A stretch of DNA of 55,480 bases from Acidobacteriota bacterium (GTDB lineage Bacteria; Acidobacteriota; Thermoanaerobaculia; UBA5066; Gp7-AA6): contig JAIVJS010000078.1 of the NCBI GenBank assembly GCA_020199905.1, positions 1-55,480 of the forward strand, read 5' to 3'. A program made the translations under genes and the position numbers. Under the pieces are notes generated by a model. The model was not told where the DNA came from. It worked only from the letters and a program-made list of their open reading frames with translations, and searched no databases. This document shows, piece after piece, positions 9,051 through 16,710 of this stretch (positions are counted from its first letter, which is position 1; the number at the start of each line of letters is the position of its first letter).

Positions 9051-9602
9051 TCAGGGCTCACCCTCCATGGGGATCCGCGACGCGAGCGCTTCCCACGCCC
9101 GGCGGCGGTGCGAGACGCGGTCCTTGCGCTCGTGGCCGAGCTCGGCGAAAGTCCGGTCCGACCCCTCCGGCTCGAAGATGGAGTCCCAGCCGAAACCAGT
9201 CCCGCCTCTCGGCGACGCGGCGATGCGGCCGGCGCATTCGCCCCGCCCGACGACCAGACGTTCTCCGTCGAAGAAGGCGACGACGCAGCAGGCGACCGCG
9301 GCGCGCTCCTCCCACGAGGCGAGCATCCTGGGGATCGCGGCAACGCCCGCGCCTCGCTCGAGCCACTTGACGAGAGCGCCCGGAAAACCGCCCCACGCGC
9401 GGATCGCGAGGCCGGAATCCTCGACCAGAACCGGCCGGTCGAGAGCACGCCAGGCGGCGCGCGCCTTCTCCTCGACGACGTCGCCCGGGTCGAGGGCCTG
9501 AGTCTCGGGCAGATCGAGCGCGACCGGCTCGACGGAAAATCCCATCCGGCGCGCCTCCTCGACCTTCTCGGCGCGCGACGTCACGAACGCGATCGGCCGC
9601 AT
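9051..9602 (-). CDS. rdgB: Non-canonical purine NTP pyrophosphatase (RdgB/HAM1)
   Basis: Hydrolyses ITP, dITP and XTP to monophosphates, keeping deaminated purines out of nucleic acids. The 183-residue product begins IAFVTSRAEKVEEARR (the family usually has TxNxxK, here TSRAEK), followed by VEDSGLAIRAWGGFPG and GTGFGWDSIFEPEG, and the terminal segment KDRVSHRRRAW (family SHRxxA). ATG at 9602 is preferred to the longer frame because the extra 23 codons translate a repeat array. The shortened sequence in the middle of the protein is normal for archaeal/bacterial short forms. Divergent from the kinase gene at 9912. Confidence 0.85.
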   Translation of the reverse strand: MRPIAFVTSRAEKVEEARRMGFSVEPVALDLPETQALDPGDVVEEKARAAWRALDRPVLVEDSGLAIRAWGGFPGALVKWLERGAGVAAIPRMLASWEERAAVACCVVAFFDGERLVVGRGECAGRIAASPRGGTGFGWDSIFEPEGSDRTFAELGHERKDRVSHRRRAWEALASRIPMEGEP

Positions 9603-9627
9603 GCCGCGGATTGTACGGGCGGGAAGA

Positions 9628-9875
9628 CGGGAAACGGGAAACGGGAAACGTCGGAATCGCTTCGTAAGCACTTCTCATCCGCCATCGCCCGCCTCTCCGG
9701 TTCTGTCCCAGCGCGCGGGAACCGGGAGAACCTGGAAGCCACATCGGTGGGCTCTCGATCTCCGTTCCCGTTTCCTGTTTCAGTCGACCGCGGAGTACCG
9801 CGGCCGTCTCGCTCCCGTTGGTCGCTCGGCTCCCGTTTCCCGATTCGTTTCCCGTTTCGCGTTTCCCGTTCCCGG
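9628..9875. repeat. Repeat-filled divergent promoter region (309-base gap 9603-9911)
   Basis: Three repeat elements occupy the gap between rdgB and the kinase. At 9628-9650 there are three CGGGAAA units plus CG. At 9781-9835 lies the inverted copy B of the 54-base palindromic repeat, with CCGCGG arms at 9788-9793 and 9798-9803. At 9831-9875 there is a degenerate TTTCCCG run, the complement of the first family. No convincing promoter boxes or small ORF are visible. Confidence 0.7.
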
Positions 9876-9911
9876 CCCCCCCGGTCCCCTGTCCCGCTAC
9901 AATCTTCCGAA

Positions 9912-11633
9912 ATGGCCGGCAATGGATCGGTGTGTCCGCGCTGTGGCACCGGTGTGCCCGCGGATGCGCGGTACTGCCCTTCGTGCGGGACCTCGACCTC
10001 GCGCCTGGCGCCCGGGCAGGTGCTCGACGGCAAGTACGAGATCCTCGGGAAGACCGGCGAAGGCGGGATGGGCGAGGTCTACAAGGCGCGGCACGTCCAT
10101 CTCGAGGAGATCCGCATCATCAAGGTGATGAAGCCGGACGCGCTCGGCGAGGGCTCCGAGCCTCGCCGGTTCCAGGAGGAGGCGCGGATCGCGACTCTGA
10201 TCCGCCATCCCAACGTGGCCGCGCTCTACGACTTCTCGCGCCTGCCAGACGGCTCGTTCTACATGGTCTGGGAATTCATCGACGGGGTCACTCTCGAGGA
10301 GTGGCTGCGCCGTTACGGGCCGCTGCCCGCTCCCCGCGCGCTGGAGATGGCGGCCCAGGTCCTCTCCGGCCTCGAAGAGATCCACGCGCAGGGGATCGTC
10401 CATCGCGACCTCGCCCCGGACAACATCATGCTCCGGGAAAATCGCGACGGCCGCCTCCTGGCGAAGATCATCGACCTCGGAATCGCGAAGCGGGTGGACG
10501 CGGAAACCCTTCGGATGACGAGCACCGGGATGTTCGTGGGGAAGCTCAAGTACTGCTCTCCCGAGCAGGCGGGGTCCCTTCCGGCGGGCCAAACAGTCGA
10601 CGGCCGCAGCGACCTCTACTCGTTCGGGATCGTCCTGTACGAGATGCTGACCGGCCGCCCGCCGTTCGAGTCCACGACGCCGGAGGGGTACCTCGGCAAA
10701 CACCTGCACGCCAGCCCGCCGCCTCTCGACACGACGCGAATCCCGGCGGCGATCGCTCCGGGTCTCGCCGCCGTGGTCACGCGGGCGCTCGAGAAGCAGC
10801 GCGACCGCCGTTTTCGCGACGCCCGCGAGTTTGCGGCGGCCCTGGCCGCGCTCGCTCCCCGCGGTGCCGGAGCCCACGACCTCGACGCGACCACCGTGGC
10901 TCCCCGCGGCGGCGGCGGGATCGGATGGCTGATCGGCAGCGCGGTCGCTCTGGCGGCGGCCGCCGCGGCCTTCGCGTTCGTCCTTCACCGGCCGGGTCCG
11001 GCGGCGCGAATGGCGGCTCCCGCGGCGACCGCGCTCCCGATCCCGACCCCCTCCAGCCGCGCGACGGTCGCGGCGCCGTCTCCCGACGAGGTGGTCGTCC
11101 AGCCACGGATCATCGAGGAGCCGACGGTCCCCGCCTCGGCGCCCACCGCCCGGCCCGCGCCGGCTTCCTCGCCGCGCCCGGCGATCCCGACCGCGCCGGC
11201 TCTCCGAACCGCCCCGGCGCCGATCGTCTCCCAGCCGGCGCCTGGCGCGAACACCGCCGCGGTGCTCGAGATTCCGGGGTTGGGCGAGCTCGACGAGAAC
11301 AAGCTCAGGCAGATGCTGGACGAGTGGACCTCACGGCCGGTCGAGCGCCGCGCCAGCCAGGCGGTTCGTCTCGCCTACGTCGCCAACCAGTGGGTCAGGG
11401 CGTACCCCGACCACCGCTTCTCGTCCGAAATCCGCCGGACGCTGCCGACGACGATGCGAGAGGATTCCGACAGCCTGTGGAACGGATCCCGCCCCGTCCT
11501 TGCCGCCGAGTTCGCCCGCGCGTACCTGCAGCTGTCCTTCGCGCCGCGGGACCCTGAGATGGAACGCCGCGTCTACGAGACCCCGAACCGCTCTCCGCAG
11601 GGCGCCCGGAGAAAACGACTGCAGATGGAGTGA
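9912..11633 (+). CDS. Membrane Ser/Thr protein kinase with N-terminal zinc ribbon
   Basis: 573-residue receptor-like kinase. Residues 8-26 hold two CxxC knuckles (CPRCG, CPSCG); residues 40-315 are an eukaryote-type kinase: glycine loop GKTGEGGMGEVYKA, K71 in IRIIKVM, catalytic loop HRDLAPDN (H164-N171), DLG 188-190 and CSPEQA. The usual catalytic-loop Lys (HRDLKPEN) is Ala168; the Asp and Asn are kept, so activity is likely. A hydrophobic span at 336-358 would cross the membrane, followed by a Pro/Ala linker of about 85 residues and a roughly 115-residue C-terminal domain I do not recognise. ATG 9912 starts MAGNGSVCPRCG; the longer open frame upstream is spacer. Confidence 0.92.
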   Translation: MAGNGSVCPRCGTGVPADARYCPSCGTSTSRLAPGQVLDGKYEILGKTGEGGMGEVYKARHVHLEEIRIIKVMKPDALGEGSEPRRFQEEARIATLIRHPNVAALYDFSRLPDGSFYMVWEFIDGVTLEEWLRRYGPLPAPRALEMAAQVLSGLEEIHAQGIVHRDLAPDNIMLRENRDGRLLAKIIDLGIAKRVDAETLRMTSTGMFVGKLKYCSPEQAGSLPAGQTVDGRSDLYSFGIVLYEMLTGRPPFESTTPEGYLGKHLHASPPPLDTTRIPAAIAPGLAAVVTRALEKQRDRRFRDAREFAAALAALAPRGAGAHDLDATTVAPRGGGGIGWLIGSAVALAAAAAAFAFVLHRPGPAARMAAPAATALPIPTPSSRATVAAPSPDEVVVQPRIIEEPTVPASAPTARPAPASSPRPAIPTAPALRTAPAPIVSQPAPGANTAAVLEIPGLGELDENKLRQMLDEWTSRPVERRASQAVRLAYVANQWVRAYPDHRFSSEIRRTLPTTMREDSDSLWNGSRPVLAAEFARAYLQLSFAPRDPEMERRVYETPNRSPQGARRKRLQME

Positions 11634-11646
11634 AAGCCGTCGGCTT

Positions 11647-11717
11647 TCAGTAGTCAGCTATCAGCTATCAGCCGGGTTGGGGCCGAACGCGCAACTTTTA
11701 ACGCTGAACGCTCAACC
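11647..11717. repeat. Heptamer arrays (TATCAGC and ACGCTSA families) between convergent genes
   Basis: TCAG-type units repeat at 11647-11673 (AGTCAGC, TATCAGC, TATCAGC) right after the kinase stop, and ACGCTGA/ACGCTCA units at 11700-11717. Both lie in the 89-base convergent gap, where a bidirectional terminator would be expected. Confidence 0.65.
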
Positions 11718-11722
11718 ACGTC

Positions 11723-13381
11723 TCAAAGTCTCTCCCGCCTCGCCGGCGTCACGCCGAGCGTCTCTTCGGGCGAGACGGCTTCGATGACCTTGTACATCGG
11801 GACCTGGTTCGAGAGCCCTTTGAGCGAGAAGTGGCCCATCTGCGCGACGCGAAACAGGGAGCGCGTGGCCTCGTAGGTCGCCGGGCCGATGCAGATCTCG
11901 CCCGCTCCGGCCACGAACTCTTCCATCCGTGCCGCGACGTTGACCGCGTTCCCGAGCACGGTGTAGTCGACGCGCCGGGCCGATCCGATCTCTCCGACGA
12001 TCGCCTCTCCCGTGTTCAACGCGATCCGGACCTGAATCGGCGGCTCGCCGTTGGCGGCCCGCTTCGCGTTCCACTCGGCGACGCCCTCCCGCATCTTCAG
12101 GGCGGCGGTAATGGCCCGCGCGGCGTGGTCGGGCTGGTCGATGGGCGCTCCGAAGAACGCCATGACGGCGTCTCCGATGAATTTGTCGATCGTGCCGTCC
12201 TGCGAAAAGATCGCGTCGGAGGAGAGAGTGAAGAACTGGGTCAGCAGCGCCGACAGCTGATCGGGCCCCATCTTTTCCGACCAGGACGTGAACCCCACCA
12301 GGTCCGCGAAGAGGATCGTGACGTTCTTCGTCCTCGCAATCTTGAAAGAACCCGTCGCCGAAGCGTCGGCGATGATTTCCTCGACGACCTGTGGCGAGTG
12401 ATACCGCTCGAGCCGGCCGCGAATCCGCTTCTCCTCCGCGACGTGCTCGTGCAGGCGCGCCCGCTCGATGGCCACGGCCGCGAAGTTCGCGAGGGCCGTC
12501 AGCAGGTCGAGGTCCTTCTCCGTGAAGGTCCCGACGTGGATCGGGGAATCCACGTGAATCACGCCGATGACCGAGTCGCGGTTCCAGAGGGGCGCGCACA
12601 TGGCCGAACGGATCTGCTGCATTCGAATCGACATGCCCGCCTCGAACCGCTCATCCGCCTGCGCATCCGAGGTCAGCACCGCGACCTTCTGCCGCAGCAC
12701 CATGTCGACGATCGTCCGCGAGTAAGGCGCCGAGCCGTCGGTCGTCAGGCGGCTCGAGGACTTCATGCGGGTGACGCGCAGCTTCAGCACGCCGTTCTCT
12801 TCGAGCAGGAGGAACCCGCGATCGACCGGCAGGTACTCGAAGATGAGGTCCATGACCTTGTCGAGGACTGTTTCGACGTCGTCCGCCGAGATGAGGGTCT
12901 TGGCGACCTGCACCAGGATCTCGAAAACCTTGTTTTTGTAGGCGACATCCAGGACCGCCCGCTTCTTGTGGTCGGTGGTCTCCGGCATGAGGGCCGCGGA
13001 TTTCTCGAGGCCGAAGTCCAGGTTGAACTCGGAGATCGGCCGGATGCAGGTCGACGTCGAGTCGAGGGGGCGCTTCGCCGGGGCGACGGCGGCGGGAATT
13101 TCCTGCCGGAGCCGCAGCTGGAACGTCCCGATCGACAGCTGGTCGCCGTCGTTGACGACGGACCTGGGAACCAGTCGTTCGTTCACCTTGACGCCGTTGG
13201 TCGACTGGTTGTCGTACACGACCCAGCCCTCGGGCTCGCGCTTTAAGAGCGCGTGCCTCCGCGACACGGAGAAATCGTTCAGGACGATGTCGTTCTCGTT
13301 CGACCGCCCGATCGAGGCCTCATTTTTCGCGAGGTTGAAGACCTGCGGCCGGCCCTCGGTCTCGTACAGCACCTGCATCAT
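11723..13381 (-). CDS. FHA-GAF-class III adenylate/guanylate cyclase
   Basis: 552-residue cytoplasmic signalling protein. Residues 1-95 are an FHA phosphothreonine-binding domain (SIGRSNENDIVL, then SVSRRHALL and NQSTNGVKVN). About 150-315 is a GAF domain (VDRGFLLLEENG through GVIHVDSP). The last 200 residues are a class III cyclase with both metal-binding Asp sites (ILFADLVGFTSW and DKFIGDAVMAFFG) and the RVDYTVLGNAVNVAARM segment. It would make cAMP or cGMP under control of FHA and GAF inputs. It is convergent with the Ser/Thr kinase gene, whose phosphothreonine products could be read by the FHA domain; that link is inference. Two adjacent ATGs (13381, 13378) are possible starts. Confidence 0.95.
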   Translation of the reverse strand: MMQVLYETEGRPQVFNLAKNEASIGRSNENDIVLNDFSVSRRHALLKREPEGWVVYDNQSTNGVKVNERLVPRSVVNDGDQLSIGTFQLRLRQEIPAAVAPAKRPLDSTSTCIRPISEFNLDFGLEKSAALMPETTDHKKRAVLDVAYKNKVFEILVQVAKTLISADDVETVLDKVMDLIFEYLPVDRGFLLLEENGVLKLRVTRMKSSSRLTTDGSAPYSRTIVDMVLRQKVAVLTSDAQADERFEAGMSIRMQQIRSAMCAPLWNRDSVIGVIHVDSPIHVGTFTEKDLDLLTALANFAAVAIERARLHEHVAEEKRIRGRLERYHSPQVVEEIIADASATGSFKIARTKNVTILFADLVGFTSWSEKMGPDQLSALLTQFFTLSSDAIFSQDGTIDKFIGDAVMAFFGAPIDQPDHAARAITAALKMREGVAEWNAKRAANGEPPIQVRIALNTGEAIVGEIGSARRVDYTVLGNAVNVAARMEEFVAGAGEICIGPATYEATRSLFRVAQMGHFSLKGLSNQVPMYKVIEAVSPEETLGVTPARRERL

Positions 13382-13471
13382 GGGGTGTGTGAATTATAAG
13401 AGAGTTGTCGAAACGGGCGCGGAGGCGCACGAGACGAACGCTCCGAAGGCCGGACTCTCACACTCAGCGAT

Positions 13472-13500
13472 ACGCTCAACGCTGAACGCTCGACGCGCAA
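13472..13500. repeat. Heptamer tandem array (ACGCTSA family)
   Basis: Four 7-base units (ACGCTCA, ACGCTGA, ACGCTCG, ACGCGCA) in the 144-base gap upstream of the cyclase and downstream of the SH3/TonB gene. The same family occurs at 11700 and 26195. Confidence 0.75.
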
Positions 13501-13525
13501 CCTTCTCCGCGCTCCCGCCTGCCGC

Positions 13526-14470
13526 TTACCGTCCCAGGGTGAACACGATCCTCACGGTTTTATGCGCGGCGACGGGGCCCGACCTGCCGCGGGCGGGACG
13601 GTACTGCCAGTGCCGCACGGCCTCCGCCGCCGATTCCGAGAGCCCGAGAGGAAGCCCGCGAAGCACCTGCACGTCCTCGACACGCCCCCTTTCGCTGATC
13701 TGGACGTCTAAAACGACCGTTCCGTCGACGCCGGCGCGCCGGGCCACTTCCGGATAGACGGGATTGACCTTGGAGAGCAGCTCGGGAGGCTGGAGAGGCT
13801 CGTCCGAGGTCTCCGGCGCCTCCGGCCCCGACGGGACTTCCTCCTCGGGAGAGTCCGGGCGGGTCGCGACAGCAGCGGAGACGTTGTTGATCGTGACGTT
13901 CTTGATCTCCCTCGAGGCGACGGGCGCGATCGGCGGGCTCTTCGGATCCGGGGGGACGAGGTCGACCGAAGACGACTCGACGAACGCGAGACCCGCGTCC
14001 GGCGACCGAAAGGCGTAGTACGCGTTGTCGACCGCGTAGATCGAGATGGCCGCGCCGCGCTTCAGGCGGCCGGCCCGCGGGCCGAAGGGAAAAGGCGCCA
14101 GCCGGACCGTCGCATCTTCCGCGACGACGCCGAAGACGGGAGAAAAAGTCAGGATCTTCGTCGCCCGGCGCTCCCTCGCCTCGCGGTCGGCGTCGCGCTC
14201 CACGTTCTCGGACGAGAGATATCCGGTCACGCCGCCCGACGTCCTCGCCTGAATCCAGGGTCCCCGGTCCGAGAGGATCGTGATCCGGGTCCGGCTGGGG
14301 AGCACCCCGACCACCGGCGATCCCGCGGACGGCTCGCGGCGGAGATCCGCTCCGTCGACAGTCACCGTGCCCGGAGCGGAGTCGGCCGCGGAAGTCGCGT
14401 GCTGCCTTCGCGGCCGCGCGACCACGATGAGCGCGGCGAGGGCGAGCAGAAGCGCCGCGGCGCCGAGCAC
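13526..14470 (-). CDS. SH3-like and TonB C-terminal domain envelope protein
   Basis: About 314 residues. An N-terminal hydrophobic segment (LGAAALLLALAALIVVA) anchors it in the inner membrane. Residues about 30-100 look like a bacterial SH3 domain (DLRREPSAGSPVVGVLPSRT, WIQARTSGGVTGYLSS), then a variable region, and the final 90 residues are a TonB/energy-transducer C-terminus (VNPVYPEVARRAGVDGTVVL, then AVRHWQYRPA). The start is uncertain: GTG at 14470 is used, but the frame is open into the end of argF and a basic stretch (ATRWSRPAGL) just upstream would suit a cytoplasmic n-region. It follows argF by 59 bases on the same strand. No ExbB/ExbD genes are nearby. Confidence 0.8.
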   Translation of the reverse strand: MLGAAALLLALAALIVVARPRRQHATSAADSAPGTVTVDGADLRREPSAGSPVVGVLPSRTRITILSDRGPWIQARTSGGVTGYLSSENVERDADREARERRATKILTFSPVFGVVAEDATVRLAPFPFGPRAGRLKRGAAISIYAVDNAYYAFRSPDAGLAFVESSSVDLVPPDPKSPPIAPVASREIKNVTINNVSAAVATRPDSPEEEVPSGPEAPETSDEPLQPPELLSKVNPVYPEVARRAGVDGTVVLDVQISERGRVEDVQVLRGLPLGLSESAAEAVRHWQYRPARGRSGPVAAHKTVRIVFTLGR

Positions 14471-14529
14471 GAGCCCGGCGGGACGCGACCATCGCGTCGC
14501 CAGGCGCGCCGCTCCGCCCGAGGCCCCGT

Positions 14530-15459
14530 TCAGGACGCCCCTCCCATCAACTCGACCAGGAGCGCCTTCTGCGCGTGGAGCCGGTTCTCCGCCTGGTCGA
14601 AGACGGCCGACCGGCCGGAGTCGATCACGTCGGCATCGACTTCCTCTCCGCGGTGCGCGGGCAGACAGTGCAGGAAGATCGCGTCGGACGCGGCCATCGA
14701 GAACGCGCGCGACGTCACGCGGAAACCCTCGAATTGCCGGACCCGCTCGGCGGCCTCGCTCTCCTGACCCATGGAGGCCCAGACGTCGGTGTAGACGGCG
14801 CGCGCGCCCGGCAGACCCTCCTCGAGGCTCTGCGTGACCAGAATCGCTCCCCCGCTTTTCGACGCGGTCTCCCGCGCCCAGGCGACGATGCGCGCGGCCG
14901 GCTCGAAGCCCGGCGGGGTGACGACGGCGACGCGCGCTCCGAGCTTCGCGCCCGTCAGGAGCAGGCTGTGCGCCACGTTGTTTCCGTCCCCGACGTAGCA
15001 GAGCGGGAACCCGCGCGTCCCGCCGAAGCGCTCCTGGATCGTCAGGAAATCCGCCAGTGCCTGACAGGGATGCAGGAGATCGGACAGACCGTTAATGACG
15101 GGAACACTCGCGTTCTCCGCGAGCCCCTCGACGGTCGCCTGCGCGTAGGTCCTCGCCATGATCCCATCGGCGTAGCGCGAGAGGACCCGGGCGGTGTCCG
15201 CGATGGGCTCGCCTCGCCCGAGCTGGAGGTCGCGCGAGGAAAGGAACATCCCGAGCCCGCCCAGCTGGAACATCCCCGCTTCGAAGGACACCCGGGTCCG
15301 CGTCGACGATTTCTCGAAGATCATCGCGAGGGATTTCCCGGAAAGCGCGGTGCGGTACGAGCGGGGCGCCGCCTTGATCTTTCCCGCGAGGTCGAGGATC
15401 GCCTCGATCGCCTCGGGCGCCCAGTCGTTCTCGTTGACGTAGTCGCGTTTGGTCTTCAT
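14530..15459 (-). CDS. argF: Ornithine carbamoyltransferase
   Basis: Interconverts ornithine plus carbamoyl phosphate and citrulline. The 309-residue product carries the carbamoyl phosphate loop SSTRTRVSFEAGMFQ, the HPCQALADF motif, and FLHCLPAHRG with the catalytic Cys. Its start overlaps the carbamate kinase stop by four bases (ATGA), and arginine deiminase is encoded further upstream, so in this setting it most likely runs in the catabolic direction, phosphorolysing citrulline as ArcB. The proteins of the two pathways cannot be separated by motif alone, so an anabolic ArgF role is also possible. Confidence 0.95.
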   Translation of the reverse strand: MKTKRDYVNENDWAPEAIEAILDLAGKIKAAPRSYRTALSGKSLAMIFEKSSTRTRVSFEAGMFQLGGLGMFLSSRDLQLGRGEPIADTARVLSRYADGIMARTYAQATVEGLAENASVPVINGLSDLLHPCQALADFLTIQERFGGTRGFPLCYVGDGNNVAHSLLLTGAKLGARVAVVTPPGFEPAARIVAWARETASKSGGAILVTQSLEEGLPGARAVYTDVWASMGQESEAAERVRQFEGFRVTSRAFSMAASDAIFLHCLPAHRGEEVDADVIDSGRSAVFDQAENRLHAQKALLVELMGGAS

Positions 15460-16430
15460 GGCCTCTTTTCCCGGATCAGGGTGCCCGTCTTACCATCCAG
15501 GGCCTCCGGGAGGGTTTCCGCCCGTGCGATCAAGACCTCCCGTCCGCCGGCCTCGATATACCGGATCGCCGCGTCGATCTTAGGCCCCATGCTCCCGGGC
15601 GGGAATTGTCCTTCGGCGAGCAGCCGGCGCGCCAGAGCGACGTCCATCTCCGGCAGCGGCTGCGCGGTGGGCTTCCCGAAGTTCCGGGAAACGCGATCGA
15701 CTCCGGTCAGGATGATGAACAGATCGGCCGAGAGGCTCGCGGCCAGCATGGCGGCCGAGTAGTCCTTGTCGATGACCGCCTCGACTCCGCGGACGTCCCC
15801 CTCTTCCGTCACGACGACGGGGATCCCCCCGCCCCCGGCGGCGATCACGATGTATCCGCGGTTGACGAGCGAAGCGGCGACGTCGACGCCCCGGATCGAA
15901 CGCGGCTTCGGCGAGGCGACCACCTTGCGCCACCCGCGCCCGGCGTCCTCGACCATCGTCCAGCCGTCGACCTCCTCGTGGATCGCGGCCCGCTCGCGCG
16001 TGAAGAAGGGGCCGATCGGCTTCGACGGCTTCAGAAACGCCGCGTCCGCCGCGTCCACCTCCACGGACGTCACGAAGGTCGTCACCTCCTTGCGGTACCC
16101 CGCGCGCGGAAGCTCGTTGGCGAACGCGAGCTCGAGGAGAAAACCGATCGACCCCTGAGTCTGCCCGACGCATACGTCCAGCGATTGCGCCGGAATGCGG
16201 TCGGAGGCACAATCGGCCTGGATCAGCAGGTTGCCCACCTGCGGCCCGTTTCCGTGGACGACGATGAGCTCGTACCCGCGCGCCAGGATCGGCAGCAGCC
16301 GCCGGACCGCCTCCCGCGCGCGGACGAGCTGCTCCGATGTCGTGCCCGAATCCTCCGGCGGAAGGAGCGCATTTCCCCCGAAGGCGACCACCGCGAGAGG
16401 CCGGACGAAGGAGAAGAACCGGGACGTCAT
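15456..16430 (-). CDS. arcC: Carbamate kinase
   Basis: Makes ATP from carbamoyl phosphate and ADP in the arginine deiminase pathway. The 324-residue product starts RPLAVVAFGGNALL and shows VVHGNGPQVGNLL, GQTQGSIGF, VIAAGGGGIPVV, and DKDYSAAMLAASL, all amino-acid-kinase motifs in family order. The longer open frame (to 16508) reads through a CGGGAAA array, so the ATG at 16430 is preferred. It overlaps argF by four bases and lies 280 bases downstream of arcA. Confidence 0.95.
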   Translation of the reverse strand: MTSRFFSFVRPLAVVAFGGNALLPPEDSGTTSEQLVRAREAVRRLLPILARGYELIVVHGNGPQVGNLLIQADCASDRIPAQSLDVCVGQTQGSIGFLLELAFANELPRAGYRKEVTTFVTSVEVDAADAAFLKPSKPIGPFFTRERAAIHEEVDGWTMVEDAGRGWRKVVASPKPRSIRGVDVAASLVNRGYIVIAAGGGGIPVVVTEEGDVRGVEAVIDKDYSAAMLAASLSADLFIILTGVDRVSRNFGKPTAQPLPEMDVALARRLLAEGQFPPGSMGPKIDAAIRYIEAGGREVLIARAETLPEALDGKTGTLIREKRP

Positions 16431-16449
16431 GAAGGCGGGAATCGAGCCT

Positions 16450-16701
16450 GGAAACGGGAAACGGGAAACGGACAACGAGACGAAAGTCGAGACGGAACGC
16501 GGGAGCAATCAGGGACTCGAATGCACGATCCAGCAGGCTTCCGCGCAATGCCGGCGTCCCCCGTTCTCCCTCTCTCGGGACACGGGGAGAGGGCCGGGGT
16601 GAGGGGCAATGAAAACCACGGAAGCCAACTCGACCCGGCGAAGCCCGATTCCCGTTTCCCGTTTCCCGTTTCCCGATCTGTCCCGTTTCCCGTTTCCCGA
16701 T
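16450..16701. repeat. Repeat-filled spacer inside the arginine deiminase cluster
   Basis: The 280-base gap between arcA and arcC carries GAAACGG units at 16450-16472, a hairpin at 16568-16593 (CCCTCTC / GAGAGGG, 12-base loop) followed by GGCCGGGGTGAGGGG, and TTTCCCG units at 16649-16701, the reverse complement of the first family. The GAGAGGGCCGGGGTGAGGGG string resembles one I have seen in intergenic regions of many GC-rich bacteria. No ORF is credible here. Confidence 0.7.
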
Positions 16702-16710
16702 CTCCCACCC

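Noticed and set aside
9818..11557. Long open frame in another phase over the kinase gene
   Set aside because: Only low-complexity Arg/Gly/Pro text; the true kinase frame carries all motifs.
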